Shown: piece by piece, positions 1 through 6,869 of the stretch
Layout of the letters: every line of letters begins with the position of its first letter
Position numbering within the stretch: the first letter of the stretch is position 1
Assembly: GCA_037140475.1 (NCBI GenBank)
Contig: JBAXEJ010000053.1
Location: 1 to 16,469, forward strand
Length of the DNA: 16,469 bases
DNA from: PALSA-1006 sp037140475
GTDB taxonomy: Bacteria > Pseudomonadota > Gammaproteobacteria > Burkholderiales > Gallionellaceae
Direction: 5' to 3'
Notes under the pieces: model-generated
Seen by the model: only the letters and a program-made list of their open reading frames with translations
Told to the model about the DNA's origin: nothing
Databases searched by the model: none
Made by a program: the position numbers and the translations under genes

Positions 1-145
1 TTTCTTGTTGGAAATACACAATCCCTTTAGACTCATTTCATATTGGAAGAGGCTCTGGCTTCACCTTATGGGATGAGAATGTGGGAGTGACAAATGTCGG
101 CAATAAATATCCTGATCGCTTAACTTCATAAATTAAGGGAATACT
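1..145. other. Leader region without recognisable gene
   Basis: No reading frame with recognisable protein similarity is visible here. Frames entering from the window edge hit stops within about 75 bases, so at most the last residues of an unseen upstream gene could be present. The only functional element I can support is the ribosome binding site AAGGGA at about 135-140, which serves the GTG start at 146. Confidence 0.5.
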
Positions 146-535
146 GTGCCATACGAGATAACTTGGGAACCGCATGGAGCGTATAGAAAGTTGAGTGGTT
201 TTGTTTCAAACGATGACGTTAGAAAATCATTCACTGAGCTACACGAAGATGATCGGTACAACACATTGCTTTACATCTTGCACAATTCCAGTGAGGTATC
301 TGGTTACGAGTACGCGAAGACAGACGTGACTTTGCTTTTCGCGAACCACTTAGGCGCCTCGATAAGAAATCCAGACTTGCATGATCTTGTTGTCAATACC
401 GACGAGGCGCATATAGAAGCCATTCGCTCGTCCATGCCAATAAAACTATTGCCAACACCCGTAGAATTTTTTCCTACACTTGCAGATGCAAGGGCGCGAA
501 TAGCTGAGATTGTCGCGCAATCTAATCATCCCTAG
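146..535 (+). CDS. SpoIIAA/STAS-like small hypothetical protein
   Basis: A 129-residue soluble protein with no signal peptide or membrane segment. The start is GTG at 146, preceded by AAGGGA with a 5-base spacer; no better start exists upstream. The N-terminus (MPYEITWEPHGAYRKLSGFV) and the pattern of a beta-rich first half, a central segment on neighbours and time (NTDEAHIEAIRSS) and a final 'FPTLADARARI' helix resemble short proteins annotated as SpoIIAA-like/STAS-fold in proteobacteria. In that fold the 'F.t...A..WL' helix closes the domain. Such proteins have no established reaction, and a role in protein-protein interaction is only an inference. It converges with the kinase gene and shows no operon partner inside the window. 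The fold assignment is moderate; the function is unknown. Confidence 0.75.
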   Translation: MPYEITWEPHGAYRKLSGFVSNDDVRKSFTELHEDDRYNTLLYILHNSSEVSGYEYAKTDVTLLFANHLGASIRNPDLHDLVVNTDEAHIEAIRSSMPIKLLPTPVEFFPTLADARARIAEIVAQSNHP

Positions 536-580
536 ACTATCTCTCTGTTTTAGCGATCACGACCGTCCACAAAGTCCACG

Positions 581-604
581 ATATAGCCAACCACACGGCT
601 ATAT
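581..604. terminator. Perfect 8-bp inverted repeat between convergent genes
   Basis: ATATAGCC (581-588) and GGCTATAT (597-604) are exact reverse complements around the 8-base loop AACCACAC. The hairpin lies between the convergent ends of the genes at 535 and 702, where a bidirectional terminator would be expected. It is AT-rich and has no clean T-run on either side, so it would be a weak intrinsic terminator at best; it could also only trim mRNA ends. The hairpin is seen directly, its function is inferred. Confidence 0.35.
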
Positions 605-701
605 TATCCGCCGTGAAGCAGACGATCATTAATGAGCTTGGGATACTTGAGTCATTGGCTGACGTTCACTGCACCAGAGGAGAGTGAGGGGAAGGAAATT
701 T

Positions 702-3062
702 TTACGGCAGTTTCTGCTTGATCGCTAACACAGCCTGATTGCGTAAGGTGCGCAGTAAAGAAAGTTGCCGCTCTGAGATTTTTAAGCTATTGGCCTCTTG
801 CATGTCGGCATAAATCAATCCAATTGCTTTTTTATTTACCATGATTGGTAGCAATAAAAAACACTGCGCATCGATCGACTCGGTGTACCACTTGGGGATT
901 TTGTCGGCAATTTTTGTCGCGCGCACATCTTCGATAACGATATCCAATCCCTTATCAATCGTTAAATGAAAAACATCGGGCACAAAAGTCAGTGAAAACT
1001 TTAGATGTGAAAGACGGCTATCCACGTGTTCACCAAAACCAAATTTTGCAAGCATCAAATTTGATTTATTGTCGCGAATGAAAATGATGGTGTGCTTAAA
1101 CCCTAGGCTGCGATAGATCGTTTCTAACACCATGAGCAATACATCGTTGAGCTTGTAGTCTTCAACCAAAGTATTGGTCACGTCTTGAATGCCCGCCGTT
1201 AAAATCGCTTCTGGATCAAGCTTAACAGTGGGCGCGTCATTCGATGATGGGTTGAGCGAATCAAGTAGTGTCGCGCCGCCGATGGGGCTTTCTTCAATCA
1301 CTTCTTCAGGTTCATCATGTCCGCTCCATTTGCGAATACGTTTGAGTAGCGGGCTTTTGCCAGAGGCGATACCCAGCATGCTGGAGCGTAACGCCAAATC
1401 ATTCAAACTATTTTCTAGAGCGGTCGAAAGTTTTTTCTCAGATACATGTGAGGCGCTTTCATAGCGTTTGCAAAGTTTTTGTAACTCCGCACTTTTTTCA
1501 TTCACTTCGGTAATGGCAGAAACGCGACACAATTCATTGGCCAAATTTACGGTCACACTGAGTTGGTCTAATTCATTACCTGGCTTGCGCACTTTGTCGT
1601 TGGGGAGTTGCTTCATGCCGGCGATTAAGCGTGGTGGGAATTTCCAACTTTCCGCTACACCCGCACCTAGTTTGCTGTAAGAAAGTCCTAGCACTTTGAT
1701 GGAGGCTTGCTCCTCGCTGAGTTCTTGGTCCTCCATTAGGCGAATAACTTGTTGGCTTTCTTCAAAGAAATAAAACGTCGCGAGCAAGCGGCCAAGATTG
1801 TGAAACATAGCGCAAATCATCGCTTCTTCGGCTTCGCCTGGGCGGCCACCACTGGATAATTCAGCCGCTAACACCCCGGAGAAGAATGAAGCAATGACTT
1901 CATCTTTTAGTTCTGCGGCCTGTGCCTTGTTTTGCAAAAACTCCAATAAAATCAGAGTCATGGCTATATTTCTAACGGTATCAAAGCCGATGATGACGAC
2001 CGCTTTAGAGATGGTGTTGATGTTGCCGCCAAACTGGCCAAACGTGGCGGTGTTGACCAGCTTGAGGATTTTGTTGGTCAGTGCGAAATCTTGCAGGATG
2101 ACTTTGGCGAGATTGCTATGACTGGCCGAATCAGAAGAAACAATTTTGTTAATTTCACTGATGATGCCAGAGAGCGCAGGGAAGTCGCTCTTGCTGCGCA
2201 TGCGACGCAACAAAAATTCTAAGGTGCTGTGCGAGCTACCATCACCTTGGATGCCATGAGTGGCATCCAGATAATGCAAAAGCGCCTCGCGCATGGCGTT
2301 TGCATCTTGATAGCGTTCTTCCGGTTTTTTCGAGACAGCTTTGAGAATGATTACTTCGAGCGCCTCATCAATTTCTTCATTGACGGAGGAGGGAGCTGCC
2401 ATTTCTGCATTGGCGGCTCGATGTAGCACTTGAAATACATTATCGCCAGATACCGCCGGCTGTCCGGTGACCATTTCGTACAACAAAATACCCACAGAAA
2501 AAATATCGGAACGGAAATCGGCGCCTTGCGCAGAAAAACGTTCAGGCGCCATATATTGTGGCGTGCCATCAATGCCACTGACGGCATCTGTTTGATAACC
2601 AATGTGGCGTGCAATACCAAAATCTAACAACATCGGCTGCTCGTTTGCGGTCAACATCACATTGCCCGGTTTTATATCAAGATGCATTACGCCTTGCTCA
2701 TGCGCATAGGCTAAGCCATCTAAAACACCGATGATTAGCCTGGCGGCTTGCGCTAACGGCAATGTGCCAGAGCGCTTGAGGAGCTGCGCTAAGGTTTCAC
2801 CATTCACATAGGCAGAAACCAAATAGGGCACACCATCCTGCTCACCTACATCGTGCAAGGTGACAATATTCTGGTGGGTGAATTTGCTGGTAATGCGCGC
2901 TTCACGTAATAACGCGTCTTTTTGCGCGTCGGAGGTGGTGCGCAACATTTTGATGGCAACTTGGCGCTCAAGTTGCGGGTCTTGCGCTAGGTAAACCGTA
3001 CCCTGGCCACCTTTGGAGATTTCCCGAATAACACTAAATCGGCCGATTGAGGTTATGGGCAT
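702..3062 (-). CDS. Ser/Thr protein kinase-HDOD-GAF fusion protein
   Basis: A 786-residue cytoplasmic signalling protein. Residues about 8-270 form a Hanks-type kinase: glycine loop KGGQGTVY (the usual first glycine is Ser16), catalytic Lys38 in VAIK, HLDIKPGN (127-134, Leu in place of Arg of HRD, so a non-RD kinase), DFG 147-149 and APE 172-174. Residues about 285-485 match an HDOD domain, a non-catalytic relative of HD hydrolases; its HD dyad reads His421-Asn422. A linker follows, then a GAF-like domain at about 620-785 (LGFKHTIIFIRDN ... LLLPIMVNKKAIGLIYAD). No transmembrane helix is visible, unlike many PknB-type kinases. It starts 72 bases after the glnB stop on the same strand and could be cotranscribed with it. 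No clear Shine-Dalgarno precedes the ATG at 3062, but the kinase domain begins immediately, so this start is likely right. The substrate is unknown. Confidence 0.93.
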   Translation of the reverse strand: MPITSIGRFSVIREISKGGQGTVYLAQDPQLERQVAIKMLRTTSDAQKDALLREARITSKFTHQNIVTLHDVGEQDGVPYLVSAYVNGETLAQLLKRSGTLPLAQAARLIIGVLDGLAYAHEQGVMHLDIKPGNVMLTANEQPMLLDFGIARHIGYQTDAVSGIDGTPQYMAPERFSAQGADFRSDIFSVGILLYEMVTGQPAVSGDNVFQVLHRAANAEMAAPSSVNEEIDEALEVIILKAVSKKPEERYQDANAMREALLHYLDATHGIQGDGSSHSTLEFLLRRMRSKSDFPALSGIISEINKIVSSDSASHSNLAKVILQDFALTNKILKLVNTATFGQFGGNINTISKAVVIIGFDTVRNIAMTLILLEFLQNKAQAAELKDEVIASFFSGVLAAELSSGGRPGEAEEAMICAMFHNLGRLLATFYFFEESQQVIRLMEDQELSEEQASIKVLGLSYSKLGAGVAESWKFPPRLIAGMKQLPNDKVRKPGNELDQLSVTVNLANELCRVSAITEVNEKSAELQKLCKRYESASHVSEKKLSTALENSLNDLALRSSMLGIASGKSPLLKRIRKWSGHDEPEEVIEESPIGGATLLDSLNPSSNDAPTVKLDPEAILTAGIQDVTNTLVEDYKLNDVLLMVLETIYRSLGFKHTIIFIRDNKSNLMLAKFGFGEHVDSRLSHLKFSLTFVPDVFHLTIDKGLDIVIEDVRATKIADKIPKWYTESIDAQCFLLLPIMVNKKAIGLIYADMQEANSLKISERQLSLLRTLRNQAVLAIKQKLP

Positions 3063-3134
3063 AGTGAACTAGTTTGAATTCGCAAAACGCATCAGTAAAT
3101 CTTCCTCTCGATGAGATGAAAGGAAGCTAAAGGG

Positions 3135-3473
3135 TTAAACGGCAGAGGCGTCAGTTTCGCCGGTACGAATACGAATGACCTGCTCAACTGACGAAACAAA
3201 AATTTTACCGTCGCCAATTTTGCCGGTGCGCGCCACTTTTACAATGGCATCAATCGCGGTGTCTAGCATCTCAGCGGTTACCACAATTTCTATTTTAATT
3301 TTGGGCAAGAAATCGACAACATACTCCGCGCCACGATACAACTCCGTGTGCCCTTTTTGACGTCCAAAACCTTTGACTTCGGTCACGGTCAAGCCACTTA
3401 CCCCTAATTCAGATAAGGCTTCGCGCACTTCGTCGAGTTTGAAGGGCTTGATGATGGCTTCGATTTTTTTCAT
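3135..3473 (-). CDS. glnB: Nitrogen regulatory protein P-II
   Basis: A 112-residue PII signal protein, full length for the family. It begins MKKIEAIIKPFKLDEVREAL. The T-loop GRQKGHTELYRGAEY contains Tyr51, the residue uridylylated by GlnD. The B-loop TGKIGDGKIFV and the C-terminal RIRTGE, which binds ATP/ADP, are intact. PII trimers read 2-oxoglutarate, ATP/ADP and, through uridylylation, glutamine, and they control targets such as GlnE, NtrB and glutamine-dependent NadE. The sequence is closer to the GlnB than the GlnK style (E. coli-like start and VIRIRTGE end), but the glnB/glnK distinction is made on similarity only, with no amtB in sight. ATG at 3473 has GGGAG six bases upstream, and a consensus -10 box lies just before it. 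The kinase-HDOD gene follows. Confidence 0.97.
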   Translation of the reverse strand: MKKIEAIIKPFKLDEVREALSELGVSGLTVTEVKGFGRQKGHTELYRGAEYVVDFLPKIKIEIVVTAEMLDTAIDAIVKVARTGKIGDGKIFVSSVEQVIRIRTGETDASAV

Positions 3474-3500
3474 GTTCCGCTCCCAGGTAAAGATGGATCT

Positions 3501-3506
3501 ATTATA
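3501..3506 (-). promoter_or_regulatory. Putative glnB promoter -10 box (TATAAT)
   Basis: Read on the minus strand the sequence is a perfect TATAAT, giving a predicted transcript start near 3494 and a leader of about 20 bases that includes the GGGAG ribosome binding site. No good -35 hexamer is found at 16-18 bases (best about 3/6), so it may need an activator. It shows that glnB can be expressed independently of the now distant nadE. Confidence 0.5.
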
Positions 3507-3787
3507 ACGAAGGCAAAGCCTATTTATCTGGATTTGTCATTTCCATACACTTCAGATTGCAACCGGTGTTACATACCCTTAGAGCATGAGCTCGTACGGC
3601 AAGATGCTCACCTATTGCTGAGCGTTTTTCGCTGATGTAGATCGAGTGCTTTCGAAGGCTAAAAAATGAAAAGTATCGTGATAGGTAACATGCCCAAAGA
3701 ATCTGGATATGCATCATCTCGATTTAGCAGGCGCTGCTTTGGTTTTGGAAAGTTAGCTTCGACTTTATATTGAGAGTGTCAGAAACA

Positions 3788-3934
3788 ATGAGAGGCGAAC
3801 GCAATCGTTTGCGTAAGTGTTTGATCGCCTTAAGGTTCAAACGGCTGAATCCAAGGGACAGAGCGGCCATACGTAAAATAAAAAGATATGAGGAAAACCC
3901 TGCGAATGGTAAGGTTCGTCTTAGTATTGGCTAA
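3788..3934 (+). CDS. Possible small basic protein (48 aa)
   Basis: An ATG-initiated frame of 48 codons encoding a strongly basic peptide (MRGERNRLRK ... RDRAAIRKIKRYEENPANGK ...), ending in TAA 24 bases before the following membrane protein gene. The Arg/Lys-rich composition and tight placement suggest it might be real. However, only a weak GAGAG precedes the start and I recognise no family. It may be a decayed fragment or chance ORF. Confidence 0.22.
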   Translation: MRGERNRLRKCLIALRFKRLNPRDRAAIRKIKRYEENPANGKVRLSIG

Positions 3935-3958
3935 TCAAATACCTAGGAGTCAGAAAAA

Positions 3959-4168
3959 ATGATTGCAAGAATTTTAACGGTGGGTAGTGTTTTCGCGTCA
4001 TTACTATATCTGCTTTATTTCGCGAACTCGGCCACATCGGTGATTGCGTTCACCATGATTGGATTCCCTTTTGTAGGGTCGCTATTTATTTATATGATCA
4101 CCGGCTCATTGGGTTTTACCTTGACCCGTCGCCATCCTTATAGTGAACGTGGTTTAGGTCCGAAATAA
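3959..4168 (+). CDS. Small inner-membrane protein (69 aa)
   Basis: A 69-residue hydrophobic protein with two predicted transmembrane helices (about 5-24, VGSVFASLLYLLYFANSAT, and about 28-50, VIAFTMIGFPFVGSLFIYMI) and a short basic tail (TRRHPYSERGLGPK) expected in the cytoplasm. The ATG is preceded by AGGAG nine bases upstream, which supports real translation. I do not recognise the family. It could be a stress-related or signalling-associated small membrane protein, but no function can be assigned. It sits between the small basic ORF and the sigma-28 promoter region of the chemoreceptor. Confidence 0.6.
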   Translation: MIARILTVGSVFASLLYLLYFANSATSVIAFTMIGFPFVGSLFIYMITGSLGFTLTRRHPYSERGLGPK

Positions 4169-4522
4169 GCAATAACTTAAGCTAGGAACTTTCTTGAATG
4201 ACGATCTACCACTTGGGGCACTAGCTTCTGAGGTATTCATTGAAAGTCGACATAGCTCTTGCCTGTAGCTAGAGGCAGTTCAAGGCTGCTCAAGTTTAAT
4301 GAAAGTTATCCGATAGGTAAGAGTGTAGCGCCCAAGAAGCATTGGAATAATCATCACAGCAACGACTGTGAGAAAAAAGTCGCAACGGGAGGAGCATGTG
4401 CAATATTAAGCGTGACAATACGCTATCCATACTATTCCCTCGTTGATTTTACGAACTCAGTGTGTGTCATATGTTTCATTAAACATAGTGAAATTACCTT
4501 GCCTCACAAATGAAGGGAAATA
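4169..4522 (+). other. Intergenic leader region of the chemoreceptor gene
   Basis: 354 bases with no convincing gene. It contains the sigma-28-like promoter (4290-4316), so the chemoreceptor transcript would have a leader of about 200 bases. Inside that leader are a 16-codon frame (4396-4446) directly behind GGGAGGAG, possibly an upstream ORF, and a small inverted repeat ATGTTT-CATT-AAACAT (4471-4486). A TTG-initiated 84-codon frame spans much of it but overlaps the promoter and has no supporting ribosome site or recognisable similarity. Confidence 0.45.
4290..4316 (+). promoter_or_regulatory. Putative sigma-28 (FliA) promoter
   Basis: TCAAGTTT (4290-4297), an 11-base spacer, then TCCGATAG (4309-4316). 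The flagellar sigma-28 consensus is TAAAGTTT-N11-GCCGATAA, so the match is 7/8 and 6/8 with exactly the right spacing. It lies upstream of and points toward the chemoreceptor gene, the class of gene FliA normally transcribes. The match is seen; activity is inferred. Confidence 0.7.
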
Positions 4523-6163
4523 ATGAATACGGCATACAAATTCATCCGAACACCATTAGCGATTTCACTCATAGTGAACGGCCTCTTTTCAGCAGCCATT
4601 ACGCTTTCTTTTCAGTCGATAGGATCTCCGGCTGTATTTTTATTTGCAGCGGCGTGTTCATTATTTACGGCGCTGATTTTTTGTTTTTTTACTTCACGTC
4701 AATTGCATGAAATAACGACGAGAGGGGAAGATAGCGTCGGGCAGTTAAATCCCCTGTTCGCTACTCTCGTCACATCTGTCCGTGAAAAAGCTGAAGCTAG
4801 GTACATCAAAGTAACAGGCACTGTCTCAGAAACTATTGAGCGGAGTACGTTATCTCTTGCGGCCACTTCGCATCGAGTTGACCAGCTGAAGAAAAATACT
4901 CACCTCGCGACAATACAATCAGAGGAAATCGCGACTGCGGCAGACAATATTCTTACGACCACACGTCAGTCCTCCGTTAGTGCAATCAATGCTGCACAGT
5001 TTGCGGTGCAAACAAAAGAAGATAGCTCTCGTGGGAGAGAGGCACTTCAGATGGCAATCAACGATTTAAACCTAATGAGAGATCGCACCCAAGAAACCTC
5101 GGGATTGGTTGCGAGACTCACGCAAAGTTCGAAGAATATTCAGGAAATAACTCAAGTCATCGATGCGGTAGCAAAGCAGATTAATTTGCTCGCACTTAAT
5201 GCGGCAATTGAAGCCGCCCGTGCCGGTGAGCAAGGGCGAGGATTTGCCGTCGTGGCAGACGAGGTGCGTAAGTTGGCAGAAAAAACATCGGCGGCGACCA
5301 GTCAAATTGGCGGGATGGTTGACGAGATAGGGCAGGAAACAATTGCTGCAGCCAATACAATGTCTTCGCTAGCAGAAGAAGTGGAGCACGGGGTTAGTAG
5401 TATCAGTGAGGTAGGCGTTCAGCTTGACGGAATATTGCAACACGCTTCCGCACTAGAAGAACAAGTGCGAGCCATTGCTAAAGGCGCCGAAAACAATCAT
5501 TTACAAGTCGATCAAATATCAGCCTCCATCGCCACGATTCACAATGAGCTATTGGATATTGAAAGTGAAATACAGGGGGTGTCTGAACAAACCATGGATC
5601 TCTCCGATTTAAGCGAAGGAATGTATGAGTCGCTTGGGGAGCTTGACTTAAACACCCTACACCATCAACTTTACAAAGTGGCGCGAAGTGCAGCGGATCA
5701 AATCGAGCAAGTTTTTGATCGAGCGATACAAGAACGTCAAATCAGTATTGATGACTTATTTGATCGTCAATATCAGCCGGTGCCGAACACCAATCCAGCG
5801 AAGTACACCACTCGCTTCGACAAATTTACAGATCGAGTTCTCCCTGAGATTCAGGAAAAAGTATTGAAAGAAAACTCTAGTGTTGTCTTCGCCGCAGCGA
5901 TTGACCCTAACGGATATATCCCTACGCACAATATAAAGTTTTCTAAACCATTAACTGGGAATCTAGAAACTGATACTGCAAGCAATCGGACTAAGCGCCT
6001 ATTCAATGATCGTACGGGCTCTCGATGTGGGAGTCATAAGAAAAAATCACTGATCCAAACATACAAACGCGATACCGGGGAAATCATGCATGACATTTCT
6101 GTTCCCATTATGGTGAGAGGAAAGCATTGGGGTGGGTTCCGCATGGGCTATAGGGCAAGCTAG
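4523..6163 (+). CDS. Methyl-accepting chemotaxis protein
   Basis: A 546-residue chemoreceptor. Two hydrophobic helices (about 11-31 and 37-58) are separated by only a few residues, so there is essentially no periplasmic ligand domain and no clear HAMP domain. A long coiled-coil cytoplasmic part follows, with the conserved signalling hairpin tip around 207-262 (INLLALNAAIEAARAGEQGRGFAVVADEVRKLAE), which binds CheA/CheW. Residues about 385-546 form a C-terminal extension (FDRVLPEIQEKVL ... VVFAAAIDPNGYIPTHN ... RLFNDRTG ... HWGGFRMGYR). The same extension closes a subset of proteobacterial chemoreceptors and looks like a PAS/Cache-type sensor, so sensing is probably intracellular. No CheR-tethering pentapeptide is present. 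ATG at 4523 has GAAGGGA five bases upstream. Expression is likely by sigma-28. No che or flagellar genes are in the window. Confidence 0.95.
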   Translation: MNTAYKFIRTPLAISLIVNGLFSAAITLSFQSIGSPAVFLFAAACSLFTALIFCFFTSRQLHEITTRGEDSVGQLNPLFATLVTSVREKAEARYIKVTGTVSETIERSTLSLAATSHRVDQLKKNTHLATIQSEEIATAADNILTTTRQSSVSAINAAQFAVQTKEDSSRGREALQMAINDLNLMRDRTQETSGLVARLTQSSKNIQEITQVIDAVAKQINLLALNAAIEAARAGEQGRGFAVVADEVRKLAEKTSAATSQIGGMVDEIGQETIAAANTMSSLAEEVEHGVSSISEVGVQLDGILQHASALEEQVRAIAKGAENNHLQVDQISASIATIHNELLDIESEIQGVSEQTMDLSDLSEGMYESLGELDLNTLHHQLYKVARSAADQIEQVFDRAIQERQISIDDLFDRQYQPVPNTNPAKYTTRFDKFTDRVLPEIQEKVLKENSSVVFAAAIDPNGYIPTHNIKFSKPLTGNLETDTASNRTKRLFNDRTGSRCGSHKKKSLIQTYKRDTGEIMHDISVPIMVRGKHWGGFRMGYRAS

Positions 6164-6385
6164 CTGAAACCCCCTGGCCGCTTTATCTGCTCCCTACTCG
6201 CTGGCAGTGAGCCACGATGGGCCGCCAGCACCACGGTCGAGTATCGTTGCACGGCGAGTATCGGCGTAGCGATGTTTGCCAACTACGAGGGAAGCCAAGA
6301 CGACGTTCTCAAGTGGGCGGATGCGGCGATGTATCAAGCCAAAGAAGGCGGGCGGAGTCAGATTCGTTTTTATGATGACAAGTAA
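6164..6385 (+). pseudogene. Relic C-terminus of a GGDEF (diguanylate cyclase) domain
   Basis: Directly after the chemoreceptor stop, the same frame stays open for 73 sense codons to TAA at 6383. From about 6239 the translation is a clear GGDEF-domain tail: EYRCTASIGVAMF, then DDVLKWADAAMYQAKEGGRS and QIRFYDDK. The upstream part (6164-6238) does not resemble a GGDEF domain, and the active-site GG(D/E)EF motif and inhibitory RxxD are missing. No start codon with a ribosome site is present, so I read it as a decayed remnant of a diguanylate cyclase gene, not a functional protein. Its closest style is the EYRCTASIG variant, different from the GGDEF tails of both intact cyclases in this window (YLSSTSIGVSLY and VCISSSTGVAIY), so it is not a copy of either. 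Confidence 0.75.
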
Positions 6386-6417
6386 CCTGCGTGTAAAAAA
6401 ATCAAAGGAGATACGTT

Positions 6418-6813
6418 TTGAACGCTAGACCGACATTCAAATTTAACCTATCAAATTTCCATAATCAAAATTATCGGCACATTGAGGTGGCAGGTACGTC
6501 TATCCATCAGATATTCAATACCGAGGTTTTTTATGCTGAGTTTGGTTACACCGAGGACATCAAAAAGTCCGGCTTAATGCCTGAAGAGTTTATTTGGGCT
6601 GAATATATCAAAGACGGGAAAAGTCACCCCAATTGCCTTCAGATGCATATCGTCGGCTACCTAAACAAGCACTCGGATTTGTTTAAGCAGAAATACGGCC
6701 ATTTGTATGGACAGTGGCTTGCCGACCATGAGATCGAAAAAACTGAAGCAACAGAATTATGTGCCGCCTGTAAGCTAAAGAAATTTTGTAGCGAATCATC
6801 AACAAGAACATAA
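6418..6813 (+). CDS. Hypothetical protein with C-terminal Cys cluster (131 aa)
   Basis: A 131-residue soluble protein that starts with TTG; AAGGAG at 6405-6410 with a 7-base spacer supports this start strongly. No signal peptide or membrane helix. The middle is rich in His, Tyr, Phe and Trp (HPNCLQMHIVGYLNKHSDLF, YGHLYGQWLADHEIE), and the C-terminus carries Cys115-x2-Cys118-x5-Cys124 (LCAACKLKKFC) with an additional Cys73, which could hold a metal or an iron-sulphur centre. I recognise no family. It ends 56 bases before the heme-sensor GGDEF-EAL gene on the same strand and may be cotranscribed with it. A partner role in c-di-GMP or redox signalling is conceivable but unsupported by motif. Confidence 0.7.
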   Translation: MNARPTFKFNLSNFHNQNYRHIEVAGTSIHQIFNTEVFYAEFGYTEDIKKSGLMPEEFIWAEYIKDGKSHPNCLQMHIVGYLNKHSDLFKQKYGHLYGQWLADHEIEKTEATELCAACKLKKFCSESSTRT

Positions 6814-6869
6814 TTTTTTGCGTAGCTAAACATCATTCGCTTGATGCACCGAGAAAGTGAGATTGCATA

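Larger units (their letters stand above)
3474..3958. other. Intergenic region with possible tiny ORFs
   Basis: This 485-base stretch holds the glnB promoter at its left edge and no recognisable long gene. Two short plus-strand frames may be considered. One at 3666-3773 has 35 codons, with an AAGG about nine bases before ATG. The other at 3788-3934 is listed separately. The ribosome binding site AGGAG (3945-3949) of the next gene is at the right edge. If the nadE-glnB spacing was interrupted by insertion, the left boundary should lie in this stretch, but I found no repeat or integrase marking it. Confidence 0.4.

Noticed and set aside
3520..3717. 65-codon minus-strand frame upstream of glnB
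   Set aside because: It overlaps the glnB promoter region, lacks a ribosome site, and has no recognisable similarity.
3474..3960. Insertion sequence or integrase marking an island boundary
   Set aside because: Searched by eye for transposase/integrase motifs, terminal inverted repeats and matching direct repeats near 3500 and 16290; none found.
4350..4420. Possible c-di-GMP (GEMM) riboswitch before the chemoreceptor
   Set aside because: The GTCGCAACGGGAGGAG stretch superficially recalls the GEMM core, but the conserved receptor and tetraloop elements are absent.
4259..4513. 84-codon plus-strand frame with TTG start before the chemoreceptor
   Set aside because: No ribosome site, no recognisable similarity, and it overlaps the sigma-28 promoter match; better read as leader DNA.
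5072..5305. Antisense frames inside the chemoreceptor and other long genes
   Set aside because: They are shadows of well-supported domains on the opposite strand.
6164..6385. Programmed readthrough making a chemoreceptor-GGDEF fusion
   Set aside because: The GGDEF part lacks its first two thirds including the active site, so a fusion would be non-functional.
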